64,000 nucleotides of DNA. Source: Flavobacteriaceae bacterium PS02293. GTDB lineage: Bacteria; Bacteroidota; Bacteroidia; Flavobacteriales; Weeksellaceae. The position numbers were made by a program, and so were the translations under genes. Below are positions 16,812-26,545 of this stretch, in pieces. The DNA lies in NCBI GenBank assembly GCA_029960045.1, contig JASCOV010000002.1, positions 1-64,000 on the forward strand, in the 5' to 3' direction. A model generated the notes under the pieces. The model did not search any database, had not been told where the DNA came from, and worked only from the letters and a program-made list of their open reading frames with translations. Each line of letters starts with the position of its first letter. The stretch's first letter is position 1.

Positions 16812-17918
16812 TTGAAATATTATATCATAGCTGGCGAGGCTTCCGGCGATCTGCACGCTTCCAACCTGATGAAAGCTATTAAACAAAAAGATCAAAACGC
16901 CGAATTCCGTTTCTGGGGCGGCGATCTGATGCAGAAACAAGGCGGAACATTGGTGAAACATTACCGTGATCTCGCTTTTATGGGTTTCCTGGAAGTTATT
17001 CAAAACCTGAAAACGATCCTTAATAATATCAAAATCTGCAAAAAAGACATTCAGGAATATAAACCTGATATGTTGATCTTGGTAGATTATCCGGGATTTA
17101 ATCTAAGGATTGCGAAGTTTGCGAAAGAATTGGGAATCAAGGTGATCTATTATATTTCGCCGCAACTTTGGGCCTGGAAAGAAGGTCGTGTGGAAACGAT
17201 CAAAAAATATGTGGACGAAATGATGGTGATTCTCCCTTTCGAAAAAGATTTTTATAAGAAGCATCAGGTTGAAGCGCATTTCGTTGGTCATCCTTTGCTT
17301 GATGCGATAGAAGGTCTGCAACCTGTTGATATTCAAAAATTCAAATCAGAAAATAATCTTAATGAAAAAGAAATTATTGCACTTTTGCCAGGTTCAAGAA
17401 AACAGGAAGTGACAAAAATGCTGGAATTAATGCTGTCTGTGAGAAGTTATTTTACAGATTATCAATTTGTAATTGCAGGTGCGCCAAGTCTGGAGAAAGA
17501 TTTTTATGAGCAATTTGTAGATGCTGATGTTCATTTTGTTTCCAATAAAACTTATGATTTGCTTAGATCTTCAAAAGCCGCTTTGGTAACTTCCGGAACT
17601 GCAACTTTGGAAACGGCTTTGCTCAATATCCCGGAAGTGGTTTGTTACAGAGGAAGCCAGATTTCTTATGAAATTGGAAAACGTTTGATAAAAAATATCA
17701 AGTACATTTCTCTAGTCAATTTGATTATGGACAAAGAAGTAGTAACGGAATTAATTCAAAATGAGTTGACTAAGGAAAATCTCGTGAAAGAACTTAACAA
17801 AATCCTTAATACAGAAAAAAGAACTCAGGTTTTGAACGATTACGAAATCCTGAGATCAAAACTAGGAGGAAGCGGTGCAAGTAATAATGCGGCGGAAATT
17901 ATTGTAAACTCAAAATAA
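16812..17918 (+). CDS. lpxB: Lipid-A-disaccharide synthase
   Basis: The 368-residue protein has the LpxB marks GEASGDLHASNLM, MGFLEVIQ, VDYPGFNLRIAKFAKELG, PQLWAWKEGRV, LPGSRKQEV and VTSGTATLETALL. It joins UDP-2,3-diacylglucosamine and lipid X to form the lipid A disaccharide at the inner membrane. The start must be TTG at 16812, because the conserved N-terminus (MKYYIIAGEASG) begins there and no in-frame ATG precedes it. Its stop overlaps the next start by one base (TAATG). Confidence 0.95.
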   Translation: MKYYIIAGEASGDLHASNLMKAIKQKDQNAEFRFWGGDLMQKQGGTLVKHYRDLAFMGFLEVIQNLKTILNNIKICKKDIQEYKPDMLILVDYPGFNLRIAKFAKELGIKVIYYISPQLWAWKEGRVETIKKYVDEMMVILPFEKDFYKKHQVEAHFVGHPLLDAIEGLQPVDIQKFKSENNLNEKEIIALLPGSRKQEVTKMLELMLSVRSYFTDYQFVIAGAPSLEKDFYEQFVDADVHFVSNKTYDLLRSSKAALVTSGTATLETALLNIPEVVCYRGSQISYEIGKRLIKNIKYISLVNLIMDKEVVTELIQNELTKENLVKELNKILNTEKRTQVLNDYEILRSKLGGSGASNNAAEIIVNSK

Positions 17919-18376
17919 TGATGAATATAAAAGATCAATTACAAAAGATAGAATCGCTTGTATCAAAAATCGATGTGACGAATGATAAAGTTTCCAAAGC
18001 TTCTATTGGCTGGCATTTGGAACATTTATTATTGATTCTGAACAGTAGCCTGAAAGGTTTGACAATGACAGATCCGAAAGATTATAAACCGAAATTCAGT
18101 CTTAAGAAATGTGTTTTTTTGAATTTCGGACTAATTCCGAGAGGTAAAATAAGAGCACCAAAACAATTTTTTCCGTTAGAAACTCCAACTCAGGAAAGTA
18201 TTTTAAAATTAATTAATTTGGCAAAAGAAAGGTTGGAAGCCGTGAAAAGCCTTCATGAAAAATCATTTATCACACATCCATTCTTGGGAGATTTTGATAA
18301 GAAAACAACTTTGAAGTTTTTATGGCTTCATTCCAATCACCATTTAAAAATCGTTGATGATATTTTGAAAAATTAA
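17918..18376 (+). CDS. DUF1569 / DinB-like protein
   Basis: The 152-residue protein is a predicted four-helix bundle. The histidines in GWHLEHLLLIL and LWLHSNHHLKIVDDIL are placed like the metal ligands of the DinB superfamily, and the spacing fits DUF1569. The function is unknown; a metal-dependent thiol or stress role is only a family-level guess. It is translationally coupled to lpxB (TAATG) and is followed 28 nt later by comEC. Confidence 0.65.
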   Translation: MMNIKDQLQKIESLVSKIDVTNDKVSKASIGWHLEHLLLILNSSLKGLTMTDPKDYKPKFSLKKCVFLNFGLIPRGKIRAPKQFFPLETPTQESILKLINLAKERLEAVKSLHEKSFITHPFLGDFDKKTTLKFLWLHSNHHLKIVDDILKN

Positions 18377-18404
18377 AAAACACACAAAACACAAATGAAC
18401 TTCA

Positions 18405-20198
18405 ATGAAAAAACAACCTTTGTTAATATTGCTGATATGCTTTATTATCGGCATTCTTTTTCAGGAAAACCTGATTATGAGCCAGAGAATCATTTATCTT
18501 ATTCTAATGATTTCCGGAGTTTCTCTGTTCTCAATATTAATTAAAGCGACATTTTTTCAACTTATTAAATATTATTGTTTAGGGTTTTTCTTTTTCTCGA
18601 TAGGGATTTTTGTTCATTTTTTAAATTCAGCTCAACCCAAAATTCCGTTACTTGAATCAAAAGAAAATATCGTTTTCCAGCTCAGCAAAAAGCTTAATTC
18701 TAATGAGAAAAACAGACGATATATTGTTGAGATTTTAGCAATTCCGTCTAAGGAAACTAAAGATTTTTCTCCAATCAAAACTGTTCTCAGTATTTCGAAA
18801 GATAAGGAATTGTTGGACTTTAATCATTTTTATGATGCTGAGGTTTACATTCATCAGCCAGAAAGTATCAGTAATGATTTTCAATTTGATTACAAGAAAT
18901 ACTTATCAAGACAAGAAGTTTATCTGCAAACTTATTTACCAAATGATATTCTGAAAACAGAAAAAAGCGAAGTTTCTTTTCCTGACAAAATCCGCCAAAC
19001 CCGACTTGATATTCTCAACAAAATCAATCAAACATCACTTTCTCCAAAGATCCAAGAGTTTCTGAAAGGAATTATTTTATCCGACAGAACCGAGATGGAT
19101 GCAGAAACTGTAAAAGATTTTAGCCAAACAGGATTAGTCCATCTATTGGCGATTTCCGGTTCGCATATGGTCATTATTTTCTGGATCACATTGTTTGTTT
19201 TTAACCAGCTAATTCCTGTTAAGTTCAGAAATGTTTCCATTATTTTAAGTCTTATTTTGATCTGGAGCTTTGCTGTCTTCATAGATTACGGAAGTTCTGT
19301 GATGAGAAGTTGTTTGATGATTTCGTGTTATTATATTATGGTTTTGCTGCAGCGGAAACCAGATCTTCTGCATTCTTTGGCGTTGTCCGCTTTTATCCTT
19401 TTGATAGTTGATTCACAGCAATTATTTGATGTTGGATTTCAATTAAGTTATGTTGCGGTTTTGGGAATTTGGTGGTTGTCGAGTCCGATTAAGAAATTGT
19501 TCAGAAAGCCGAGAAGCTGGTTTGAGGATTTTGTTTATAGCATTACAGCAATGACTTTTGCAGCACAGATTACGACTTTGCCATTGGCGGTTTTTTACTT
19601 TCATCAGTTTTCTTTTGTTTCAATCTTTGCGAATCTGCTTATTATTCCATTGTCGGAAATTATTATCATTTCGTCTTTATTTATGGTAATTGCTATTGCT
19701 TTTGGAATGAAATATCTTTTGGTCTATCAGGTTTTTGATGCATTTATCAGTTATGTTTTGAAAGCCATCCATTGGTTTTCCGGCTTCGAAGCCTTGATGA
19801 ACAAAAACCTATCCTTGAATTTGCTGGAAATGGGAGCTTTATTTTTGATGATTTACTTTTTAAGGTTTCTAATTAAAGATATTTTTAATCTTAAATATGT
19901 GCTGCGTTTCAGTTTTTGTCTTTTGCTGTTTTTCGGATTGAGAATCGGGTTTAATACTTATAATTATGACAAGAGAGAAGTCTTGGTTCATCAATTTTAC
20001 AAAGACAAAATCATCAGTGTCAAGAAGAAAGACAAAGTTGTTTTCTGGTTGAAGGATAGCAAAAATGAAAAGAAAATTATAGATTACGTAATAGATCCAT
20101 ATTTGATTTCGAGACGGGTTTATGAATGTGATGTTGATTATTATCCCGAAGATGCCGAAGCTTTTGTTTTTGAAGGAAATAAATATGAGTTAAAATAG
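18405..20198 (+). CDS. ComEC/Rec2-family DNA-uptake channel protein
   Basis: The 597-residue membrane protein has an N-terminal hydrophobic pair, a soluble DUF4131-like domain (about 75-195), and a multi-helix Competence domain. The domain is recognised by FLKGIILSDRTEMDAETVKDFSQTGLVHLLAISGSH, GSSVMRSCLM and VGFQLSYVAVLGIWW. It would form the inner-membrane channel for DNA during natural transformation. It lacks the C-terminal metallo-beta-lactamase domain of B. subtilis ComEC; the last 80 residues are soluble and unassigned. This short form is common in Bacteroidota. Confidence 0.85.
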   Translation: MKKQPLLILLICFIIGILFQENLIMSQRIIYLILMISGVSLFSILIKATFFQLIKYYCLGFFFFSIGIFVHFLNSAQPKIPLLESKENIVFQLSKKLNSNEKNRRYIVEILAIPSKETKDFSPIKTVLSISKDKELLDFNHFYDAEVYIHQPESISNDFQFDYKKYLSRQEVYLQTYLPNDILKTEKSEVSFPDKIRQTRLDILNKINQTSLSPKIQEFLKGIILSDRTEMDAETVKDFSQTGLVHLLAISGSHMVIIFWITLFVFNQLIPVKFRNVSIILSLILIWSFAVFIDYGSSVMRSCLMISCYYIMVLLQRKPDLLHSLALSAFILLIVDSQQLFDVGFQLSYVAVLGIWWLSSPIKKLFRKPRSWFEDFVYSITAMTFAAQITTLPLAVFYFHQFSFVSIFANLLIIPLSEIIIISSLFMVIAIAFGMKYLLVYQVFDAFISYVLKAIHWFSGFEALMNKNLSLNLLEMGALFLMIYFLRFLIKDIFNLKYVLRFSFCLLLFFGLRIGFNTYNYDKREVLVHQFYKDKIISVKKKDKVVFWLKDSKNEKKIIDYVIDPYLISRRVYECDVDYYPEDAEAFVFEGNKYELK

Positions 20199-20241
20199 TT
20201 TTAGTTGTATAAAAAACTTTAACCATCAATAACTTAAATTA

Positions 20242-20523
20242 ATGAATGACCGGATTTTAATAGTTTCCTCAATTCTGCTTTTCATCTTTGCAATGGTAAT
20301 TGCTGAAATTTCTCGTTTTTCAGATTCAGGTAATTTCCTAATAATTGTTTTTTTATCCGTCATACTTTGTGGATTAAGTATTTCTTTTATGGTATTTGCT
20401 TTAGCGAAAGATGATCGTAAATCTGCCTTTTCAGAAAGTTTAAAATACTCTTTTGGGATAAGTTCTCTAATCCTAATTCTGGGATATTGTCTATTCTGTC
20501 TTCAACCAATAATTTTCAACTGA
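20242..20523 (+). CDS. Small three-helix membrane protein
   Basis: The 93-residue protein is almost entirely hydrophobic, with helices near residues 5-22, 32-53 and 69-90 and a short charged loop (AKDDRKSAFSES). I recognise no family. Its stop overlaps the next ATG (TGATG), so it is coupled to the BamE-like gene. It follows comEC by 43 nt and may be in the same transcript. Confidence 0.55.
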   Translation: MNDRILIVSSILLFIFAMVIAEISRFSDSGNFLIIVFLSVILCGLSISFMVFALAKDDRKSAFSESLKYSFGISSLILILGYCLFCLQPIIFN

Positions 20524-20906
20524 TGATAATCTTTTATAAAATATTATCATCGATCTTATTGTTTGTAACAGTGTTAATCACATTTTTGATAGGAGCAGGT
20601 CTAACTATCGAAGGAATCAATATATTTTCTCCTTTTATTGATACACAATTGGCACCTAACTATTCTCCAGAAAAATTTGATTTAATAAAGTTGGGTCAAT
20701 CTGTAAAAGAAGTTGAAACGGTTTTAGGCAAACCATTATATCATCATGTTGATTCATTAAATAACAAGTTTGAATATGATTACACAAATGATGGTAAACT
20801 AAGGTCAAATAAAAAGAGTGGCGATTTTGCGTGGTACAGATCATCTATATATTTTGACGAAGCTGGAAAAGTGATAGATATAGATAAAGGCTGGAGCTTT
20901 GACTAG
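20523..20906 (+). CDS. BamE/SmpA-like membrane-anchored protein
   Basis: The preferred start at 20523 (TGATG overlap with the previous stop) gives 127 residues. They comprise one N-terminal membrane helix (ILLFVTVLITFLIGAGL) and then a small domain with KLGQSVKEVETVLGKP and a paired beta unit ending IYFDEAGKVIDIDKGW. That pattern resembles the SmpA/OmlA (BamE) fold. An upstream ATG at 20487 would add 12 residues inside the neighbour. It has an uncleaved anchor rather than a lipobox, so it is probably not the Bam-complex lipoprotein itself. Confidence 0.6.
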   Translation: MIIFYKILSSILLFVTVLITFLIGAGLTIEGINIFSPFIDTQLAPNYSPEKFDLIKLGQSVKEVETVLGKPLYHHVDSLNNKFEYDYTNDGKLRSNKKSGDFAWYRSSIYFDEAGKVIDIDKGWSFD

Positions 20907-20965
20907 GTTTTTGTTTTTAAAACTTACTCTTGAATTATCTCTATAAAAGTTGTGCTAAAAAAAGC

Positions 20966-21000
20966 AAAATCCTGAATTTCTGATTCAGGATTTTCTTTTT
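20966..21000. terminator. Bidirectional terminator
   Basis: The stem AATCCTGAA / TTCAGGATT is followed by TTTTCTTTTT and preceded by A-rich sequence, between convergent genes. Confidence 0.8.
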
Positions 21001-22019
21001 TATTTCACTTTCGGAGCTACTTTCTCACCAAATAATTCTATCGATTTCATCATCACATCGTGCGCAGGATCGCCTACATCCATGTGTCCGATAAATCTCG
21101 TTAAGCCAAATAATTCTTTCATTTCACTGATTTTATCTGCCACCTGATCTGCACTTCCGATGAAAAGTGCACCGTCTTTGCTTCGGCCGCCTTCATATTG
21201 GTCTTTGCTGTAAGGTGCCCATCCACGGCTTCTGCCAATTCTGTCCATCTGAGATTTGTAATTGAAGAAATATTGATCGATGTCGTTTTGGTCATCACTC
21301 ACAAAAGTATGGGAATGGATAGCGATCTGCATTTTGCTCTCGTCGTGACCGGCATTGATGTATTCCTGTTTGTAAAAATCGATGAGGTTTTTGAACTGTC
21401 TAGGCATTCCACCAATGATAGCAACAATTAATGGCAAACCTAACTTTGCGGCTCTCAATACAGATTCCGGAGTTCCTCCTACAGCAATCCAGATTGGTAA
21501 TTTACCATCGTTAAAAGCTCTTGGATAAACGGTTTGATTCTGCATAGGCGCACGAAGTTTTCCAATCCAGCTTACATTTTCTTCATTATTGATTTTTAAT
21601 AATAAGTCCAGCTTCTCTTCAAAAAGCTGATTGTAATCGGAAAGATCATAGCCGTACAAAGGAAAGGATTCGATGAAGCTTCCTCTTCCGACAAAGATTT
21701 CAGCTCGTCCTTTTGAGATTAAATCAATCATAGAAAAATCTTCATAAACTTTCACAGGTTCTGATGAACTTAATACCGTTACACCGCTTGCTAGCTTGAT
21801 GTTATTGGTAATGCTTGCGGCAGCAGCTAATAAAATTTCCGGAGAAGACACGGCGTAATCTTCACGGTGGTGTTCACCCATTGCAAAAACGTCTAGTCCA
21901 GCTTGATCCATCAGTTTTACTTGCTCCAGGATTTCGTTTAGTTTTACGCTTGCATCTCTATATTTTCCGGTTTTGGTGTCTAGAGAAACATCTCCGAACA
22001 TCCCTATTCCTAATTCCAT
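21000..22019 (-). CDS. LLM-class flavin-dependent oxidoreductase
   Basis: The 339-residue protein is a bacterial-luciferase-like TIM barrel. It shows MELGIGMFGD at the N-terminus, MGEHHREDYAVSSPEILLAAAA, GRAEIFVGRGSF, GKLPIWIAVGGTPESVLRAAKLGLPL and a C-terminal MDVGDPAHDVMMKSIELF. It would use FMN (or F420-like flavin) to oxidise an unknown substrate in the cytoplasm. A TAAATTTG box on the minus strand (22043-22050) lies 23 nt upstream of the ATG. It is a single gene with its own terminator. Confidence 0.9.
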   Translation of the reverse strand: MELGIGMFGDVSLDTKTGKYRDASVKLNEILEQVKLMDQAGLDVFAMGEHHREDYAVSSPEILLAAAASITNNIKLASGVTVLSSSEPVKVYEDFSMIDLISKGRAEIFVGRGSFIESFPLYGYDLSDYNQLFEEKLDLLLKINNEENVSWIGKLRAPMQNQTVYPRAFNDGKLPIWIAVGGTPESVLRAAKLGLPLIVAIIGGMPRQFKNLIDFYKQEYINAGHDESKMQIAIHSHTFVSDDQNDIDQYFFNYKSQMDRIGRSRGWAPYSKDQYEGGRSKDGALFIGSADQVADKISEMKELFGLTRFIGHMDVGDPAHDVMMKSIELFGEKVAPKVK

Positions 22020-22103
22020 AATAGTTTCATTTTTTAATAGAACAAATTTACAGTTTCAGAATTTTGTTTGCATTGATGTAGGGTAATTATGATAGATGGA
22101 CAA

Positions 22104-23180
22104 TCATACTGATCTTTTAAGTTTTAAAAATTGTTTTTCGAAAATATGGTAAGATAAATAGGATAAAATAACCGTTGAAAAGAATGATATTAAAAGTATT
22201 GTAAACCAATTATGGTCAAATCTTGTTCCTATCTTAATGAAAAAATTGTAGCATATTGTATGAATTAGATATAATCCATAAGTGTATTTTCCCAACCAAG
22301 CCGTAATGCTGTTGTCAGAAATTTTGAAAGCATTTTTTTCTCCTAATGTTGACAGAATCAAAACCGAGAACATTATTGCCAAAATAACAGAATTAATTGT
22401 ATGATCGGTAATAATTGGGAAATTTGTAATCATTACAATGAATAATAAAACAAACACTGCAAAAGCATATTTGTAATATGCAGATATCTTTTCGGTTTTC
22501 TCGATGATTCTTTTATGAAAAACAAAAATATAGGCAGGCACAGCTCCAAAAGCGAAATAGTGAATATTGGTAAAAATATCAAGTGTGGGAATGTGGTACT
22601 TTTCGTAAATTATTCTGGAAATAATTGAAATTAAAATACTAATAACAATCAGCTTAGAAACATGTTTGAAGGAAATAAAATAAAAAATCAATCCCCAGAT
22701 TATATAAAAGTGTTCTTCCACACAGAGCGACCATATTACGAGAATAGGGGAAACATTGGGTAGCCTGTCTTCATACATCATGACGTAATTCTCCAGAAAA
22801 GTAACTGTATAGAACCAATTTGGCTGGTAACCTTCGTTGGAGTAAGGGATTTTTAAAATAGCAAGGATAAATGGCGTACAGATTGCAAATAAAACCATTG
22901 CATAATAGAGCGGCCAAATCCTCAGTATTCTTCTTAAAAAAAACTTTTTCAAAGGAACTTTGTTTTGATTATTAAGCTTTTCCAGCAACAATATATAGGT
23001 AATCAGAAATCCGCTCAAGACAAAAAAGAAAGAAACACCAATTCTGCCAGCTTTGGAAAAATAATATAAAAAATTACTTTCAGGAATTCCACAATGATAT
23101 AAAAAAACCAGTAAAAAAGATAAAAATCGTAATGAATCGAATGTGTGAAAGTGTACTCTGTTTATTTTTAAACTGTTCAT
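22104..23180 (-). CDS. Acyltransferase family 3 membrane protein
   Basis: The 358-residue protein has about ten membrane helices and the AT3 markers: the N-terminal histidine in LRFLSFLLVFLYHCG, FFFVLSGFLITYILL, RRILRIWPLYY and SLCVEEHFYIIWGL. Such enzymes add acetyl or other acyl groups to extracytoplasmic glycans, LPS or lipids. The acceptor cannot be told from the sequence, and no glycan genes are adjacent. Confidence 0.88.
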   Translation of the reverse strand: MNSLKINRVHFHTFDSLRFLSFLLVFLYHCGIPESNFLYYFSKAGRIGVSFFFVLSGFLITYILLLEKLNNQNKVPLKKFFLRRILRIWPLYYAMVLFAICTPFILAILKIPYSNEGYQPNWFYTVTFLENYVMMYEDRLPNVSPILVIWSLCVEEHFYIIWGLIFYFISFKHVSKLIVISILISIISRIIYEKYHIPTLDIFTNIHYFAFGAVPAYIFVFHKRIIEKTEKISAYYKYAFAVFVLLFIVMITNFPIITDHTINSVILAIMFSVLILSTLGEKNAFKISDNSITAWLGKYTYGLYLIHTICYNFFIKIGTRFDHNWFTILLISFFSTVILSYLSYHIFEKQFLKLKRSV

Positions 23181-23251
23181 TGTTCCTATGCGAAATTTGA
23201 GATTGCACGAATTTACTATATATAAATTACTTTCGTTACTTAATTAAAAGA

Positions 23252-23278
23252 AAAGCCTCAGAATAAACTGAGGCTTAA
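23252..23278 (-). terminator. Terminator after the T9SS-exported protein
   Basis: The perfect stem AAGCCTCAG / CTGAGGCTT with a 6-nt loop is followed on the minus strand by TTTTCTTTT. Confidence 0.85.
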
Positions 23279-23305
23279 CCAAAAAATTTAAAAAGAAGAA
23301 AAAAT

Positions 23306-26300
23306 TTATTTTACAATCACTCTCTTCACATCGCCATCTGAAGTTTTTACCAGATAAACGCCTGTAGAAAGTTTTGAAGTATCAATTGTTAGTGCATTAC
23401 TTTCTTTGCCAAGTAATTTGCCTGACATATCGTACAACTCGTAGCTTTTAGTCTTGTTCAAGTATAAAGTATTCCCTTTGTTCACAGGATTCGGGAAGAT
23501 GTTGAATGTCGATTTTTCAGATTTCACATCACCGGTTGCCAAAGTTGGAGAAAGAACCACTTCGTACATAGAAAGAGTTCCACTGATCTCATTGGCAACA
23601 ATCACATAACCTTTTCCTGTAGCTGAATTTTGAGGAGCAATGTAAGTGATGCCTTCCGGACCATTGTCTCCACCATAAGCTGTTGTCATTCTGGAATGTT
23701 TGTAATCTGTGAATGTCACATTATTCGGATCTGTCACGTTATAGACCATTACGCCACCGGTTCTTTCCAATGTAATGAATGCGAAAGTCTGTCCGTTAAT
23801 TGTTCCCAGCGTTACACCTTCTGGTTCAGGACCTTTTGCACGGCTTCTTACTTTTGCACCATTTGTTTCGTTATCTGCATTGAAGATTATAGGATGATTG
23901 GCTGCAACATGTCTTTCGAACTGATCGCCGCTGTCATATACAATTGCTTTTGTATCTGCATTGAAGATTGAGAATGATCTTGCTCCCAAAGCGTGAATTT
24001 CTTCAAACTCATTATCGCCGTCAGTATTTCCATTCACATTTGTTACTCGGAATCTTCCAAGGTTGTGAGACGCTTTCAACACAGAAGCATTTGGAAAAAT
24101 AGTTGAATCTAAGGCATAGCCGTTTGCGCCAACCGTAGTTCTCTCACTGAATCCGCCAAGATCTTTTTCATCACCTTCGTTAGCTGTTACGATATAATTT
24201 GTGTTTCCAACTTTAAGGTAAGCCATTGCATCAGGATTGTAATACGCTTTTACCGGCCAGTTTGCAATTAATATTTCGCCGTTATTATCAGAAGCATCAA
24301 ATCCATTTCCTGGAAGGCTCATATCTTTTTTGCCTAATCCCCAGATGCTTCCTAGAGTTTTCGTTACCAAATTAACCTCGATCACAGCATTGTTTTCCTG
24401 ACAAGAAACCCAGGCTTTTTGGCTGTCTGCACTGATGGCGATATATTCAGGTTCAAGATCCTGAGCTAATGTACTTGTAGATTTTACTTTTCTTCCACCA
24501 GTAGCAGCCAAAGACGCTTCCTGACCATTGTAAATTGCTAAAGAAAGTGTTGTCACATTAGATTGAAGAAGATTTGAAATGCCTCCAGTAATATCGATAA
24601 TACTGACAGAACCTTCCGGATCTACTGTGTAAGCATCATTCGGTTCACCTTCGTTGGCTGTCATTACTTTCGTTCCGTCTGGCGTGAAAGTTACCATATC
24701 CGGCAATACACCAACGTTAACTTGTTTAATGAAATTACCATCAATATCAAAGAAAACAACCGAGCCATTATCCTGAGCGTTTGTTCCATTCGGAGAAGCT
24801 ACGGCGATGATTCCGTTTTTTACAGCTACACTTGTGATTCCGCCATACGGCAACATATTCACAGTTTTGATAACGCTTGGAGATGTTGGATTACTGAAAT
24901 CAATAATGTCAAAAACATCTGTCAAAGAACTGATTGTGAACAATCTCTGAGTCGCAGGATCATGAACCACAATTTCCGTAGAACTATTGTTGTTTCCGGA
25001 AGGATCAAAGAAACCAAGATAATTCAGTTCAATTTGTTTTGATGCAACAGGCGCTTGCTTGTCATTATCAACAATATAAATAGTAGATAAAGCCTCTCCG
25101 GAAATGGTGGCTCCAACAGGATTTTCAAGATTTAGAACAAAGTATTCCGCTTGTTGCTCCTGTGTCGAGTCGTCAATAATAGGAATGTTGACTGTGTAAG
25201 TTGAAGTTCCCGGAACGATATTAATGGTTTGAGAAGTGAAAGTGTAATCATTATTATCCGCAGTTCCAAAAGTTGGTTTCGCTACAAGATTGACAGTCGC
25301 AGTCGCAGGATTCGTAACATTGATTTTAAATGCCAATATTCCTTCGTCCTCATTGACCTTAATGAAAGTTTTATCCAAAGAAATAGTTGTTCCCGCTGTC
25401 GTGAAAGTTGATGAGGTTGTAGAAGTAACTGCATTATCACTTGTGTCCTCAACGGTATTTGGTTTTAAAGCCAAATAATAAGCCTGATTCGGAAGCAAAC
25501 CACCAGTTGGGATGACTGTGATTTTATTGTCATTAAAAGTTGTAGTGAAAGGAACTGTATTTCCTGTAGCATTATTTAATCTTAATTCAACCAAGTTTTG
25601 AGCATTTGAATCTGTAATGGCAGAATTGTCAACCAGTCTTACATTTTCATTAAAGGTAATTGTTGGATTTGCTGTAGAAGCATTCATTACGCTATTCGCC
25701 GGTGCATAAGTTACTGTAGGTGCAGTTGTGTCTGCGTTTCCGGATGGAGTTGCATCAACTGTGAAATTATCAAAACGGTTATTTCCACCAACACCACCGC
25801 CAGTTGCAGAGAATACAACTTTTAGTTTGAAGTTAGGATTGTTGGAAACACCTGTGACTGTAGAAAAATCAAAAGTAATTAACTGTGGATTTGCATCTTG
25901 TGGATTTACAGTTTGATAAGTTGTAAAAGTAGTACCATCTGTAGAGTATGACCAAGTTTGTGTTCCTGCCCCTTGTCCAGATCTTCTGGTCGTGAATTTT
26001 ACCACAACATCTTTGTAACCTGTCGTTGGTAAATTGAATTGAACATTACCATTGATTGGCAAATTATATCTCATATGCGTTCCGGAAGCATCTCCGTTTC
26101 TAGCATTAAGATTACTGACATTGAAGTTCTGTCCCGTTCCCCCAGCAAAATCAATGAAAGTATCCGTATCCGCATTTGTTCCTGTTGAAACCGCAGTCAT
26201 AGAACCGCTTAAAAGCGTTGAGGTGGGAGTTGTAATTGTGGCAACAGAAGCATTATTGTTGAAGTTCCAATAGTGGACCAAAGTTTGTCCCGAAGCAAGA

Positions 26301-26356
26301 CCGTGAAACAGCGCAGCAATCGGCAAAAGACCTTTGAAAAGGTATTTGTTTTTCAT
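23306..26356 (-). CDS. Large T9SS-exported protein with choice-of-anchor I domain
   Basis: The 1016-residue protein has a Sec signal peptide (to about residue 23) and an N-terminal beta-rich domain (to about 200). A Big_5-like Ig domain (about 208-318, TAPTVTYAPAN) and a Calx-beta domain (about 322-430, VNEDEGILAFKINV) follow. The main body is a choice-of-anchor I beta-propeller (about 445-930, TPDGTKVMTANEGEPND and GPEPEGVTLGTINGQTFAFITLERTGG). The C-terminus is a T9SS type A sorting signal (FNIFPNPVNKG ... GVYLVKTSDGDVKRVIVK). It is secreted or anchored at the cell surface. Some related proteins are annotated as alkaline phosphatase-like, but no catalytic site is evident here. Genes for polyphosphate turnover follow upstream. 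Confidence 0.88.
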   Translation of the reverse strand: MKNKYLFKGLLPIAALFHGLASGQTLVHYWNFNNNASVATITTPTSTLLSGSMTAVSTGTNADTDTFIDFAGGTGQNFNVSNLNARNGDASGTHMRYNLPINGNVQFNLPTTGYKDVVVKFTTRRSGQGAGTQTWSYSTDGTTFTTYQTVNPQDANPQLITFDFSTVTGVSNNPNFKLKVVFSATGGGVGGNNRFDNFTVDATPSGNADTTAPTVTYAPANSVMNASTANPTITFNENVRLVDNSAITDSNAQNLVELRLNNATGNTVPFTTTFNDNKITVIPTGGLLPNQAYYLALKPNTVEDTSDNAVTSTTSSTFTTAGTTISLDKTFIKVNEDEGILAFKINVTNPATATVNLVAKPTFGTADNNDYTFTSQTINIVPGTSTYTVNIPIIDDSTQEQQAEYFVLNLENPVGATISGEALSTIYIVDNDKQAPVASKQIELNYLGFFDPSGNNNSSTEIVVHDPATQRLFTISSLTDVFDIIDFSNPTSPSVIKTVNMLPYGGITSVAVKNGIIAVASPNGTNAQDNGSVVFFDIDGNFIKQVNVGVLPDMVTFTPDGTKVMTANEGEPNDAYTVDPEGSVSIIDITGGISNLLQSNVTTLSLAIYNGQEASLAATGGRKVKSTSTLAQDLEPEYIAISADSQKAWVSCQENNAVIEVNLVTKTLGSIWGLGKKDMSLPGNGFDASDNNGEILIANWPVKAYYNPDAMAYLKVGNTNYIVTANEGDEKDLGGFSERTTVGANGYALDSTIFPNASVLKASHNLGRFRVTNVNGNTDGDNEFEEIHALGARSFSIFNADTKAIVYDSGDQFERHVAANHPIIFNADNETNGAKVRSRAKGPEPEGVTLGTINGQTFAFITLERTGGVMVYNVTDPNNVTFTDYKHSRMTTAYGGDNGPEGITYIAPQNSATGKGYVIVANEISGTLSMYEVVLSPTLATGDVKSEKSTFNIFPNPVNKGNTLYLNKTKSYELYDMSGKLLGKESNALTIDTSKLSTGVYLVKTSDGDVKRVIVK

Positions 26357-26545
26357 TTTTACTTTTATTTTAGATTGTCGTAAAGATGAAATAATTTACC
26401 GTTCGGGAACTTTAAATGAATTTTAATAAATGTTTAAGAAAGCTTGTAATAATGCGTGTTTTCAGTGCGTTTTTCAGTGAAATTTAATTAACAGTTATTA
26501 TTAAGATAATCGATTTGATGCTAAATGTTACGCATCTTGCATATC

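Noticed and set aside
20487..20522. Longer start of the BamE-like protein
   Set aside because: The TGATG junction at 20521-20525 gives a coupled start that does not overlap the previous gene by 37 nt.
20656..20844. Minus-strand frame of 62 codons
   Set aside because: It is a shadow of the BamE-like coding sequence, without a promoter or family likeness.
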